A stretch of DNA of 64,000 nucleotides, from assembly GCF_029691405.1 (NCBI RefSeq), contig NZ_CP121467.1, forward strand, positions 1,674,001-1,738,000, given 5' to 3'. Source of the stretch: Streptococcus sp. D7B5. GTDB taxonomy: Bacteria > Bacillota > Bacilli > Lactobacillales > Streptococcaceae. How positions within the stretch are numbered: position 1 is the first letter of the stretch; the number at the start of each line of letters is the position of its first letter. Below the pieces are notes generated by a model. It was not told the origin of the DNA and did not search any database. It worked only from the letters and a program-made list of their open reading frames with translations. The translations under genes were made by a program, and so were the position numbers. Positions 35,270-49,300 of the stretch are shown here, piece after piece.

Positions 35270-36148
35270 ATGAGTAAAAAAGCATGGATTATCGGTGGTG
35301 TAGCAGTGGTTGTAGTAATTGGGGCAACGATTATCGGGAGAAGTTTAGCTGGTGCTCCAGCCAAGGATGGAGAAACGGCTTCGTCTGCTGAAGTTATAAC
35401 CTTGAAGGTTGCCCATACACAAAACTATGTACCTTATGACTTTGTCAATGAAAAAGGGGAATCAGATGGTTATGAGGTAGCTGTTTTGAAGGCTGTTGAT
35501 GAGAAGTTGGCAAACTATCAATTTGAATATACGGGTACCAGTGATGATGACCTCTTGATTGGTCTGGAATCAGGTAAGTATGACATCGGAACCAAGGGAG
35601 CTTGGTACACAGATGAACGAGCTAAAAAGTTTGTCATTCCATCTGAACCAGTCGGAGCGAGCATCATCGGATTTACTGTCAGAAAAGAAGATGAACAGAA
35701 ATACAAAACCATTGATGACTTTGCTAAGAATAAAGGGAAATTGGTTCCCATCTCTCCACAGAATGCTCAATGGAATGTTATCACCAGCTACAATGAAAAA
35801 CATCAGGATGCACCGATTGAGCTAACAGCAGCTGAATCCTTTAAAGTGGCAGATGCCTATGCCTGGGTCTTAGAAGGACGTTATGACGCCTTCTTTGATA
35901 TCAAACTGTCCTTTGAAAAAGCAGTTACCGCAGAAGATGGCCCTTACCACCAATATGCGGATAAACTCAGCTGGTTCCCATACAAGGGTATTCCAACTTA
36001 TCCCTTGATTCACCGTGATGAAAAGGGTGAGAAATTCGCTAAAGAATATGAAAAAGCAATCAAAGAGTTGAAGGAAGATGGCACGCTTGCTAAGCTATCT
36101 CAGCAATACTTTAAAGAAGATGTCTTTAGTTACGTAGACAAAGACTAG
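35270..36148 (+). CDS. ABC importer substrate-binding protein (polar amino acid / cystine type)
   Basis: An extracellular solute-binding protein of family 3, 292 aa. The N-terminal hydrophobic helix (about 5-28) lacks a lipobox Cys, so the protein is anchored by this helix or released. The mature part starts ITLKVAHTQNYVPYDFVNEK and has the ligand-binding stretch SGKYDIGTKGAWYTDERAKK. Similarity is best with cystine and other sulfur amino-acid binders (TcyJ/TcyK group) by eye. It is followed by two permeases and an ATPase, completing the importer. Confidence 0.88.
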   Translation: MSKKAWIIGGVAVVVVIGATIIGRSLAGAPAKDGETASSAEVITLKVAHTQNYVPYDFVNEKGESDGYEVAVLKAVDEKLANYQFEYTGTSDDDLLIGLESGKYDIGTKGAWYTDERAKKFVIPSEPVGASIIGFTVRKEDEQKYKTIDDFAKNKGKLVPISPQNAQWNVITSYNEKHQDAPIELTAAESFKVADAYAWVLEGRYDAFFDIKLSFEKAVTAEDGPYHQYADKLSWFPYKGIPTYPLIHRDEKGEKFAKEYEKAIKELKEDGTLAKLSQQYFKEDVFSYVDKD

Positions 36149-36180
36149 ACCAGAAATTCCAAGACTAGAAAGGGTTTTGC

Positions 36181-36873
36181 ATGGTTTCTTATGATTTTTC
36201 CAAGGTCTTTCAGTTTTTGCCAACCTTATGGCAGGCACTTCCTATGACCTTGTCCATTCTCTTTTTTACCACTCTTCTTGGTTCCCTTTTTGGAGGTCTC
36301 TTGGCCTGGGCGCAAGTAGGAGAAGACAAGAGTTTTGCAGCGATTTCCAAAGGCTATATCTTTACCCTACGTTGTACACCGCCGATTGTCTTGCTTTTTC
36401 TAGTCTTTTATGGCTTGCCAGAATTTCTGAAATGGTGGCTTGGTTTGGACATCAACAACTGGTCTAAAACTATTTTTGTTCTCTTGACGATGATTCTCTT
36501 GTTTGCGGCTATTGTTGCCGAGGTTTTCAAGGCGGCCTATCAAGCTATTCCAAAGGGGCAGGCAGAGGCCGGGCTTAGTATTGGTTTGACTCCAAGTCAG
36601 ACTTTTTGGAGAATCATTTTTCCCCAAGCTTTTCAAGTTGCTCTTCCCAATATAACGACTGCTGTTCTCAATCTCATGCGGGATGCTGCCTTGGCCTATA
36701 CGATTGGTTTTGTTGATGTTATGGGGGCGGGGAATCTCTTGATCAGTCGCAATTTAGGGAACTACTCTCTGGAAACCTATACGGCAGTTGCGCTTCTTTA
36801 CTGGGGGATTGCCTTGGTTATTTCTAGCTTGAGTCGTTTGCTTGAGAAGTCTTTGGAAACAAAAGGGAGGTAA
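36181..36873 (+). CDS. ABC importer permease 1 (polar amino acid type)
   Basis: 230 aa with five or more transmembrane helices. The EAA loop QAEAGLSIGLTPSQTFWRII followed by FPQAF contacts the ATPase. It belongs to the His/Glu/Gln/Arg/opine permease family and resembles TcyL. It lies 3 bases before the second permease gene, so the two probably form a heterodimer. Confidence 0.9.
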   Translation: MVSYDFSKVFQFLPTLWQALPMTLSILFFTTLLGSLFGGLLAWAQVGEDKSFAAISKGYIFTLRCTPPIVLLFLVFYGLPEFLKWWLGLDINNWSKTIFVLLTMILLFAAIVAEVFKAAYQAIPKGQAEAGLSIGLTPSQTFWRIIFPQAFQVALPNITTAVLNLMRDAALAYTIGFVDVMGAGNLLISRNLGNYSLETYTAVALLYWGIALVISSLSRLLEKSLETKGR

Positions 36874-36876
36874 GAA

Positions 36877-37599
36877 ATGGATATAGACTATATTGTAAAG
36901 ACCTTTCTGGAGACCTTGAAGGGTGTGCCAATCACCTTGATTATCATGATTGTGGCTATGGTCTTAAGCTTTTTACCGGCTCTATTTTTAGCCTTGGGGC
37001 AGATCTACAAGGTTCGAGGGGTGAGGAGTTTTTCTCTGGTCTATCTGGCTTTTATCCGAGCGACACCACCGATTTTATTGATTCTCTTCTTTTATAGTTT
37101 GTTTCCAAGCCTGCTGAATCAATTTCTCAAAAGCATAGGCAGTGACTTTGATATTTTCAAGCTTGATCCTCTCTACTATGCCTTTATCATTTATAGTTTG
37201 ATGACAGTCGGGAGTTTATCGGAGATTTTGCGCTCAGCTATCTTGACGGTGGACAAGGGACAACTAGAGGCAGCGCATGCGATTGGCTTGACTACAACCC
37301 AGGCCTATCTAAGGATTGTTTTTCCTCAAGCCTTGCGCTCAGCCTTGCCTAACTTAGCCAATCTGGTGATCAATATCGTCAAAGGGACCTCTCTGGTCTT
37401 TGTTATGACCATCAAGGACATCACCGCTATTGCTCGTGTAGAAGCGTCCTACGGTTACCAGTATTTTGAGTCTTATTTTGTGATTTTTTTGCAGTATATT
37501 TTGATCTGTGGTTTGATTCAGTGGGGCTTCTCCCTACTGGAAAAAGGCTATGTGAAAAAAGAAAAGAGTGCAAAAGCATCTAGCGCGCGTTTTGTATAG
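36877..37599 (+). CDS. ABC importer permease 2 (polar amino acid type)
   Basis: 240 aa, five or more transmembrane helices. The EAA loop is QLEAAHAIGLTTTQAYLRIV followed by FPQAL, and the early helix contains FIRATPPILLI. TcyM-like by appearance. A charged tail (EKGYVKKEKSAKASSARFV) ends the protein. AGGAGG of the next gene overlaps its stop region. Confidence 0.9.
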   Translation: MDIDYIVKTFLETLKGVPITLIIMIVAMVLSFLPALFLALGQIYKVRGVRSFSLVYLAFIRATPPILLILFFYSLFPSLLNQFLKSIGSDFDIFKLDPLYYAFIIYSLMTVGSLSEILRSAILTVDKGQLEAAHAIGLTTTQAYLRIVFPQALRSALPNLANLVINIVKGTSLVFVMTIKDITAIARVEASYGYQYFESYFVIFLQYILICGLIQWGFSLLEKGYVKKEKSAKASSARFV

Positions 37600-37608
37600 G
37601 AGGACAGG

Positions 37609-38373
37609 ATGTTACAAGTAGAACATATCGCAAAAACATTTGGTGAGAGGCAGGTGCTGGAGGATGTCAATCTCCAGGTCAACCAAGGGGATGTCGTCGT
37701 TATCTTAGGGCCATCAGGTTCGGGGAAAACGACCTTTCTCCGTTGTCTCAACCACTTAGAAAAAGCTGACAGTGGCCGTTTGACCTTGGCAGGAAAAACT
37801 TATGATTTGGCCAAATTAAGCAAGAAAGACATTCTAGAAATTCGCCAAAAAACAGCCTTTGTTTTTCAACACTACAATCTTTTTGCAAATAAAACTGCTC
37901 TGGAAAATATTCTAGAAGGTCTAATCGTAGCTCGTAAAGTTCCCAAGGAAGAAGCACTTAAACGTGCAGAATCTGCCTTGGAAAAAGTTGGTTTACTGGC
38001 CTACAAAGACTACTACCCTTCACAACTATCTGGAGGGCAACAACAACGAATAGGAATTGCGCGTGCCATTGCCGTCAAGCCCGAGGTCATTTTGCTAGAT
38101 GAACCAACATCTGCACTAGACCCTGAGTTGGTTGGAGATGTTTTGGATGTTCTGAAACAGTTGGCGGGAGAAGGTGTGACCATGGTGGTCGTCACACATG
38201 AGATGGGATTTGCTAGAGATGTCGCTAACCACGTTGTTTTTATGGATGGAGGCCGTATCGTAGAGGAGAACAATCCCCACGATTTCTTTAGTCGTCCGCA
38301 GGAAGAACGAACCAAGCAGTTCCTGGCGCGTATCTTATCAGATGCTACCTATAGTGTAGAATATATGATTTGA
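37609..38373 (+). CDS. ABC importer ATPase (polar amino acid / cystine type)
   Basis: 254 aa. Walker [10 protein letters not shown] at about 33-41, Q-loop FVFQHYNLF, signature LSGGQQQR, Walker [14 protein letters not shown] and H-loop VVTHEM are all intact. Most like GlnQ/TcyN. It ends the operon, 15 bases before a strong terminator. Confidence 0.94.
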   Translation: MLQVEHIAKTFGERQVLEDVNLQVNQGDVVVILGPSGSGKTTFLRCLNHLEKADSGRLTLAGKTYDLAKLSKKDILEIRQKTAFVFQHYNLFANKTALENILEGLIVARKVPKEEALKRAESALEKVGLLAYKDYYPSQLSGGQQQRIGIARAIAVKPEVILLDEPTSALDPELVGDVLDVLKQLAGEGVTMVVVTHEMGFARDVANHVVFMDGGRIVEENNPHDFFSRPQEERTKQFLARILSDATYSVEYMI

Positions 38374-38387
38374 TGGATAAGTGTATC

Positions 38388-38440
38388 ATAAAAAGAACAC
38401 CCCATGACTAGAAGATTCTTCTAATCATGGGGTGTTTTTC
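38388..38440 (+). terminator. Terminator of the UroD/ABC operon
   Basis: AACACCCCATGA and TCATGGGGTGTT flank a loop that itself contains AGAAGATTCTTCT. A T run follows. Confidence 0.85.
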
Positions 38441-38457
38441 TATAGGAGGGCTAGGTT

Positions 38458-38574
38458 ATATTCTTTGAAAATCTCTTTAAATCAGGTCAGCTTTGCCTTA
38501 TCAACAACCTCAAAGCTGTGCTTTGAGCAGCCTGCGGCTAGCTTCCTAGTTTACTCTTTGATTTTCATTGATTA
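38458..38574. repeat. BOX element (boxA-boxC)
   Basis: ATATTCTTTGAAAATCTCTT followed by the GTCAGCTTTGCCTTA segment fits boxA. CAACCTCAAAGCTGTGCTTT through GCGGCTAGCTTCCTAG to TTTTCATTGAT fits boxC, and no boxB copy lies between. BOX repeats are typical of S. pneumoniae and close relatives. It ends at the pullulanase stop codon. Confidence 0.88.
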
Positions 38575-41500
38575 TCAGTTCTCTTTCTTGTTTTTCATCA
38601 ACCATCCAAGTCCGAGAAGGGCAAGGATGCTGAATCCAGCAAGGGCAAGAAGTGATTTGCTCTCAGTTCCTGTGTTTGGAAGGAGGTTCTGAGAGCGAGC
38701 CTCTGTAGCAGTTTCTTGAGTTTCAGGATTGGCTGCTAGGTTTTGAGCTTGGCCTTGTTCTGGTTCAACTTCCAAGCTAGAAAGATCAAATTCTGGTTTT
38801 TCTTCCACAGCTGGGGCGACAATAGCACCACCTTGAGACAAGCGGAGAACAACGGCAGTGAGGGCGTTCAATTTCAAGCCTTTTTCAGTCCATTTAAGAC
38901 CCTGAGGTTTAGCAATTCCTACTGGTCCTGCTTGGTTTTCATCTGCCAGGACTTCAGCTTTTCTCAAGTGAGCAAATGCAGTTCCTAGAGTAAATTCGCG
39001 AGACTTATCATCTGCATTGACAAAGACAGCGTAGATATCTCCATTTGGAGCGGTGATTTGGTAGCCGATGGCCACGTCTTCTTTTTCAACACCATTTTGG
39101 CCTGGGACAGTAATGAGTCGGACGCGCTCTTTGATATCTTGTAGACTCTTGAGTCGGAAGGCGTCTGTAGATTGACGAAGAGCGATCAATCCTTTCATGT
39201 AGTCACGGCTCTTGACATTTTCAGGATAAGCTTTGCCATCTGTTGCCTTGGTCCAATCAAACTTGTTGACAGCATCACTAGAGTCGTAAGAGTCATGGAT
39301 AAAGTAAGGATAGACAAATGGCTTGCCGTCCTTGTCACGCAACAAGTGAGACTTGTTTGGAACCTTATCGTCTGGAACAGGGGTCTTATAGGCTGGATCA
39401 AGGAATTGTTTGGTACGTCCGTATTCCTGACCAGAGTGGATAAACGGGGTTCCTTGAGCAGTCAAGACCATGAGGTTTCCAAGTCGCAAACGACGATGGA
39501 TCTCAGCGTAGTTTTCAGCCTTGCTTGGGTCTTTTTTGATAGACTGAGCAATAATGTCAAAGAGGGTCAAGTTATCATGGGCTGCGATATACTGGATAAC
39601 ATCTCCAGGATTGTCAGCCTCAAAGTTAGTTGGTTGGGCAATGAGATTTTTAAAGATGGTATTGATATCGCGTTTGCCACCTGTGATAAAGGCAGGTTGA
39701 CCTTCGTTTGGATAGCCAGACTTGAGGTTGTTACGGATGTCGTCTGAAAAGACAGCGACAGTATCTGTTTTCTTCATCCAATCTTGGTCAGCAGGTTGTA
39801 CAGGCGTATTTTCATCACCAGTATAGGTTCTCCAGCCTTCACCTAACATGATAAGATTTGGATTGAGGGCGCGTGCAGCCTTGTAAGCTTCTTCGATAGA
39901 AGCCGCATCGTGGTCACCCATCATATCAAAGCGGAAACCATCTACTTTGTAGGTTTCGACCAAATACTTGATAGAGTCTACCAAGACACGTTTAGACATG
40001 TAGTGGGTAGTTCCCAAACGTCCACCACCAAAGCTAGTACGTGGGGTTCCGTCTGCGTCCATAAAGTGATAGTAGTTTGGCTCAATATCCTCAAAAATAT
40101 CAACGTTGGCAGTATGGTTGTAGACCACATCCAAGATAGCTCCCATGCCACGTTTGTGGATTTCGTTGATGAGGTTTTTGAATTCTGCGATTCGTTTTTC
40201 TGGATCCTTAGGATCGCTAGAGTACATACCAGTCAAGGAGAAGTAGTTTTGAGGGTCATATCCCCAGTTGTAATTACTGTTGCTTGAAGCGTAGGCAGAC
40301 AAACGTTCTTGGTTCTTCAATTCATTGACAAAGTAGTAGGACAAGACTGGAAGGAGCTGGATGTGGGTCACACCCAAGTCTTTGAGATAGTCCAGTTTTT
40401 CGATAAAGGCTTCAAAGGTACCAAATGGCTTGGTCAAGTCTTTTGCGATGGCAGGATCTGAGGTGAAGTCACGAACATGGGCTTCATAGATGACAGCATC
40501 TTCGCGCGATTTGAAGTTGCGAATCTTCCCGTAGGTCAAGTCTTGTGGGCCTAGTTTGGCTGGGTCAACAAAGGCGGCTTTAGCGACTTTATGGGCAGCG
40601 TCTGTTTTTGCAAGGTCGCTGTTCCAGGCTGCTAGTGATTTGGCATAAGGATCAAGAACGAGGACAGTTTTATCTTGGCGCTCGATCTGGTAGTGGTAGT
40701 AGTAGCCAGTGTAGTTGCTGATACCGAGACCAGAGTTTGCATCCAGAGTTTGTTTCCAGGTTCCTTTTTCTCCTTTTTCAAGGGCGACAGTTCCAACTAC
40801 CTTTTCAGGATCTTTCTTGTCATAGACAACAACGGAAACCTTATCAGCACTTGGAGACCAGAGGGTGAGGTCAACACGCTTGCCATCTTCTTTTAGGGTT
40901 GCACCGAGTGGACCGTCGTAACTGTAGGTCTCATCCTTGAGGCGCCAGCTTGAACGTGTCGTAAAGCGGTCTGAATCGTAGCTGACTGTGTAAGGGTGTT
41001 GGGTGTCAGAGAAGTCTCCGATGTAGGTCACTTTTTTACCTGCTTCATCAACCTTGATATCAGTAATGGTTACTTTGTTCCCTTGATGATCAGTGATATT
41101 AGAGCGTTTAAGGATATCGTCTTTCTTAGCTCCAACAAGGGTAGAAAAACTGCTTTCGATACGAGACTTAGCCACATGTTGGGCACCAGTCATGCGAATA
41201 TCGTGTACATAGTAAGGGTTGGTGTAGATGGTTTCGTCATCATCTTTGAGGAAGATTTGACTGTGATTTTTTAGATCAGTGAATTTATAATCTTCTTTTC
41301 TGATTTTCACATCATCGCCTTTCTTGCTTTCGTCTAGTAATAAAAATCCGAATTCTCTTGCAGCTTCATTGAGTGGAATATCAATGTAGCGGCCATATTT
41401 TCCAGTTGCAGTAAAGTCTGTCCCGTCAGGCCATTCTCCGCTACTTGGATTCTTGACATCGCCCCAATACCAAAGAGATTTTTTGTCATAGTTGCCATCG

Positions 41501-42309
41501 GTGCGGTAGTAGTTGACACGGACAGTTCCTGCTGGTTGAGGTCGATAATTGTATACCTTGTAGTTTTCATCTAGCCAAGCCTCATTCATTTTTGGAGAGA
41601 GGCGCTCTACAGAACGGTCCCCTGTCAGGTTATCCCCCTTGGTATTGTTGATAAGGAAGCTGACTTTCTTGGCTTGCTCATTTTTGAGTTTGACATCTAG
41701 GTAATAGCCGTAGTCATCTTGCTTGGCATCCTTGAAGGACTTGGCTCCATTGGGCCAGTTTTCAGACGGCTTTTCAACATCATCCCAAGTCCAAAGACCT
41801 TGAGAATCTTTGTTTTCTTCAGGGAGTTTTTTTACATGGATGCGGAAGTGGTTGTCTGCGATTGGTTCTTCAAAAGATGTGTCTGCTTGTGGTTTTTGAT
41901 CTGAAGTTGGTGTCGAAGTGCTGGCCTCTACTTTCTCTTCCTTGCTGTTAGTCTGGCTTGTAGTAGCATCTTCTGTTTTAGATGTTTCGGGTGCTGTAGT
42001 AGTTTCCACAGCCGTAGTAGTTTCCGCAGCTGTAGCTTCCTTTTTAGAATCAAGGGAAGCGTTTGCATTCTTTTGTTCAGAAATAGGCGTTTCCTTTTGA
42101 GTTTGACTCGTTTCAGTCTCAGTAGGGGCCTTGGTCACAGCGCTGGTATTTTCCTGAGTTTGAGGAAGGTTTTCGTTGGCCGAAATAGTTGGCATTGTAG
42201 CAGAAAGCAAGACAATGCTGGCACCAATAAGGACAGAACCAGTTCCGTTCTTCAAGGAACGGATACCATAAATCATTTTTTTCTCAGTTTGAGATGGGAT
42301 CTTTTTCAT
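38575..42309 (-). CDS. pulA: Cell-wall-anchored type I pullulanase
   Basis: A debranching alpha-1,6-glucanase acting on glycogen and pullulan outside the cell, 1,244 aa (SpuA/PulA). A YSIRK-type signal (KKMIYGIRSLKNGTGS) is followed by a Thr/Ser/Glu-rich linker. Two CBM41 modules follow (GLWTWDDV near 165, SLWYWGDV near 275), then CBM48-like and GH13 catalytic domains. Catalytic residues: nucleophile in DGFRFDMMGD, acid/base Glu in MLGEGWRT, Asp in AAHDNLTLFD. A C-terminal LPNTG sortase signal ends the protein (about 1211). The ATG at 42309 has AAGGAG 7 bases before it. The pneumococcal homologue binds host glycogen and is a virulence factor. Confidence 0.97.
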   Translation of the reverse strand: MKKIPSQTEKKMIYGIRSLKNGTGSVLIGASIVLLSATMPTISANENLPQTQENTSAVTKAPTETETSQTQKETPISEQKNANASLDSKKEATAAETTTAVETTTAPETSKTEDATTSQTNSKEEKVEASTSTPTSDQKPQADTSFEEPIADNHFRIHVKKLPEENKDSQGLWTWDDVEKPSENWPNGAKSFKDAKQDDYGYYLDVKLKNEQAKKVSFLINNTKGDNLTGDRSVERLSPKMNEAWLDENYKVYNYRPQPAGTVRVNYYRTDGNYDKKSLWYWGDVKNPSSGEWPDGTDFTATGKYGRYIDIPLNEAAREFGFLLLDESKKGDDVKIRKEDYKFTDLKNHSQIFLKDDDETIYTNPYYVHDIRMTGAQHVAKSRIESSFSTLVGAKKDDILKRSNITDHQGNKVTITDIKVDEAGKKVTYIGDFSDTQHPYTVSYDSDRFTTRSSWRLKDETYSYDGPLGATLKEDGKRVDLTLWSPSADKVSVVVYDKKDPEKVVGTVALEKGEKGTWKQTLDANSGLGISNYTGYYYHYQIERQDKTVLVLDPYAKSLAAWNSDLAKTDAAHKVAKAAFVDPAKLGPQDLTYGKIRNFKSREDAVIYEAHVRDFTSDPAIAKDLTKPFGTFEAFIEKLDYLKDLGVTHIQLLPVLSYYFVNELKNQERLSAYASSNSNYNWGYDPQNYFSLTGMYSSDPKDPEKRIAEFKNLINEIHKRGMGAILDVVYNHTANVDIFEDIEPNYYHFMDADGTPRTSFGGGRLGTTHYMSKRVLVDSIKYLVETYKVDGFRFDMMGDHDAASIEEAYKAARALNPNLIMLGEGWRTYTGDENTPVQPADQDWMKKTDTVAVFSDDIRNNLKSGYPNEGQPAFITGGKRDINTIFKNLIAQPTNFEADNPGDVIQYIAAHDNLTLFDIIAQSIKKDPSKAENYAEIHRRLRLGNLMVLTAQGTPFIHSGQEYGRTKQFLDPAYKTPVPDDKVPNKSHLLRDKDGKPFVYPYFIHDSYDSSDAVNKFDWTKATDGKAYPENVKSRDYMKGLIALRQSTDAFRLKSLQDIKERVRLITVPGQNGVEKEDVAIGYQITAPNGDIYAVFVNADDKSREFTLGTAFAHLRKAEVLADENQAGPVGIAKPQGLKWTEKGLKLNALTAVVLRLSQGGAIVAPAVEEKPEFDLSSLEVEPEQGQAQNLAANPETQETATEARSQNLLPNTGTESKSLLALAGFSILALLGLGWLMKNKKEN

Positions 42310-42340
42310 CACAATTCTCCTTGTGTAGTTGTTCCTTATC

Positions 42341-42378
42341 AGTATAGCACGAGGTAAATATTAGTGCAAGCGTTTTCC
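42341..42378 (-). promoter_or_regulatory. pulA promoter with overlapping cre site
   Basis: Minus strand -35 TTGCAC (42364-42369), 17-base spacer, -10 TATACT (42341-42346). On the plus strand TGCAAGCGTTTTCC (42365-42378) fits the CcpA site TGNAARCGNWWWCA at 13 of 14 positions and covers the -35. CcpA repression of pullulanase by preferred sugars is predicted. Confidence 0.78.
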
Positions 42379-42468
42379 TGATTTTTGAGAGAAAATATAA
42401 TGCTTCATTCTCTTGAAATTTTAAAATAATATATAGGAAAAGATTGTTAAAAAAATAGTAAAAAAACC

Positions 42469-42497
42469 TTGAAAAATCTAGCTAAATAAGGTATAAT
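42469..42497 (+). promoter_or_regulatory. rpoB promoter
   Basis: -35 TTGAAA (42469-42474), 17-base spacer, -10 TATAAT (42492-42497). It lies about 255 bases before rpoB, leaving a long leader. Confidence 0.82.
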
Positions 42498-42521
42498 ATG
42501 AATAATCATTTGTCGTAGGTT

Positions 42522-42608
42522 TTGTCTGAAATATTGTCCAGACAAGGCTCACAGCAGTTAAATCTTCTGAAAAAGTCAGATTTAGCTGCTCTTTTTGTGC
42601 TTTTTTTC
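42522..42608 (+). promoter_or_regulatory. rpoB leader with attenuator-like terminator
   Basis: Hairpin 1 is TTGTCTG/CAGACAA (42522-42545). Hairpin 2 is AGCAGTTAAATCT/AGATTTAGCTGCT (42553-42590, 13 bp, one G-T pair), followed by CTTTTTGTGCTTTTTTT, a classic intrinsic terminator about 145 bases before the rpoB start. Transcripts must read through it to reach rpoB. From 42609 to 42735 I see no further feature. Confidence 0.75.
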
Positions 42609-42751
42609 AGGTTTTTGAGTGCTTGTAACAAAAATTTAAAGATTCTGAAAATTCATCAAAGGGACACGGTGATAGGGGTTTTTAAAACCATATGACGATT
42701 AGAAAAGCCTGATTGACAAGGCTTGGAATTTATTTACAAAGGAGAATCATC

Positions 42752-46363
<3,612 letters not shown>

Positions 46364-46395
46364 GCAGTTCACTTAGAATAGAAAGGGAAGAAATA

Positions 46396-49300
46396 GTGGT
46401 TGATGTAAATCGTTTTAAAAGTATGCAAATCACCCTAGCTTCTCCAAGCAAAGTCCGTTCATGGTCTTATGGAGAAGTCAAAAAACCTGAAACAATCAAT
46501 TACCGTACCTTGAAACCAGAACGTGAAGGACTCTTTGACGAAGTCATCTTTGGTCCTACAAAAGACTGGGAATGTGCTTGTGGGAAGTACAAACGCATTC
46601 GTTACAGAGGGATTGTTTGTGACCGCTGTGGGGTTGAAGTAACGCGTACAAAAGTTCGTCGTGAGCGTATGGGGCACATCGAGTTGAAAGCTCCTGTATC
46701 TCACATCTGGTACTTCAAGGGGATTCCAAGCCGTATGGGCTTGACCCTTGATATGAGCCCTCGTGCCCTCGAGGAAGTTATCTACTTTGCGGCTTATGTG
46801 GTGATTGATCCGAAGGATACACCACTTGAGCACAAGTCAATCATGACAGAACGCGAATACCGTGAACGCTTGCGTGAGTATGGTTATGGATCATTCGTTG
46901 CCAAGATGGGTGCTGAAGCTATCCAAGACCTTTTGAAACAAGTAGATCTTGAAAAAGAAATTGCGGAACTCAAAGAAGAGTTGAAAACAGCTACTGGACA
47001 AAAACGTGTCAAAGCCATCCGTCGTTTGGATGTCTTGGATGCCTTTTACAAGTCTGGAAACAAACCTGAATGGATGATTCTCAACATCCTTCCGGTTATT
47101 CCACCAGATCTTCGTCCAATGTTGCAGTTGGATGGTGGCCGTTTTGCCTCATCTGACTTGAACGACCTTTATCGTCGTGTTATCAACCGTAACAACCGTT
47201 TGGCTCGTTTGCTTGAGTTGAATGCACCAGGTATCATCGTTCAAAATGAGAAGCGTATGCTTCAAGAAGCGGTTGACGCTTTGATTGACAATGGTCGTCG
47301 TGGTCGCCCGATCACAGGACCAGGTAGCCGTCCACTCAAATCATTGAGCCACATGCTTAAAGGGAAACAAGGACGCTTCCGTCAAAACTTGCTCGGTAAA
47401 CGTGTTGACTTCTCAGGACGTTCCGTTATCGCCGTTGGTCCAACTCTTAAGATGTACCAATGTGGTGTGCCGCGTGAAATGGCGATCGAGCTCTTTAAAC
47501 CATTTGTCATGCGTGAAATCGTTGCCCGTGATATCGTGCAAAACGTCAAAGCAGCGAAACGCTTGGTGGAACGTGGAGATGAACGCATCTGGGATATCCT
47601 CGAAGAAGTGATTAAAGAACACCCAGTGCTTTTGAACCGCGCACCGACCCTTCACCGTTTGGGTATCCAAGCCTTCGAGCCAGTCTTGATTGATGGTAAG
47701 GCCCTTCGCTTGCACCCACTTGTCTGTGAAGCCTACAATGCCGACTTTGACGGTGACCAAATGGCCATCCACGTACCGCTTTCAGAAGAAGCCCAAGCAG
47801 AAGCTCGTATCCTCATGCTTGCTGCTGAGCATATCTTGAACCCGAAAGATGGGAAGCCAGTTGTTACTCCATCTCAGGACATGGTTTTGGGTAACTACTA
47901 TTTGACCATGGAAGAAGCTGGTCGTGAGGGTGAAGGAATGGTCTTCAAAGACCGTGACGAAGCTGTTATGGCTTACCGCAATGGTTATGTTCACCTCCAC
48001 TCACGTGTTGGTATCGCAACAGACAGTCTTAACAAACCATGGACAGAAGAGCAAAAACACAAGGTCTTGCTGACAACTGTTGGTAAAATCCTCTTCAACG
48101 ACATCATGCCAGAGGGTCTACCTTACTTGCAAGAACCAACAAATGCTAACTTAACAGAAGGTGTTCCAGCTAAGTACTTCTTGCCACTAGGTGGAGATAT
48201 CAAGGAAGCAATTCGCAACCTTGAACTCAACCCTCCATTCAAGAAGAAAAACCTTGGAAATATCATCGCTGAAATCTTCAAACGTTTCCGTACGACAGAA
48301 ACATCTGCCCTACTTGACCGTATGAAGAACCTCGGTTACCACCACTCAACTCTTGCAGGATTGACAGTGGGGATCGCCGACATTCCAGTCGTTGAAGACA
48401 AGGCTGAAATCATTGAGGAATCACACAAACGTGTAGAACAAATCACCAAACAATTCCGTCGTGGTATGATCACAGACGACGAGCGTTACAATGCCGTTAC
48501 AGCTGAATGGCGTGCAGCTCGTGAAAAATTGGAGAAACGTTTGATTGCCAACCAAGATCCTAAGAACCCAATCGTTATGATGATGGACTCTGGAGCCCGT
48601 GGTAACATCTCAAACTTCTCACAGCTTGCCGGTATGCGTGGTCTGATGGCTGCTCCGAATGGACGTATCATGGAATTGCCAATCCTTTCAAACTTCCGCG
48701 AAGGTTTGTCAGTACTCGAAATGTTCTTCTCAACTCACGGTGCCCGTAAAGGTATGACCGATACGGCCCTTAAGACAGCCGACTCAGGTTACTTGACTCG
48801 TCGTTTGGTTGACGTTGCCCAAGACGTTATCATCCGTGAGGACGACTGTGGAACAGACCGTGGTCTCTTGATCCGTTCTATCGCAGAAGGAAAAGAGATG
48901 ATCGAGTCTCTCGAAGAGCGTCTCAATGGTCGTTATACTAAGAAAACTGTTAAACACCCAGAAACTGGCGCAGTGATCATTGGTCCAAATGAGTTGATTA
49001 CAGAAGACAAGGCGCGTGAAATTGTCAATGCTGGTGTGGAAGAAGTGACTATCCGTTCCGTATTTACATGTAACACTCGTCATGGTGTCTGCCGTCACTG
49101 TTACGGTATCAACTTGGCGACTGGTGATGCGGTTGAAGTTGGTGAAGCAGTTGGTACAATCGCTGCCCAATCTATCGGGGAACCTGGTACACAGCTTACA
49201 ATGCGTACCTTCCACACGGGTGGGGTTGCCTCAAATACCGATATCACTCAGGGTCTTCCTCGTGTCCAAGAAATCTTTGAAGCCCGCAATCCTAAAGGGG

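Noticed and set aside
39172-39747. 191-codon ORF opposite pulA
   Set aside because: Shadow of the pullulanase catalytic domain; no ribosome site and no recognisable family.
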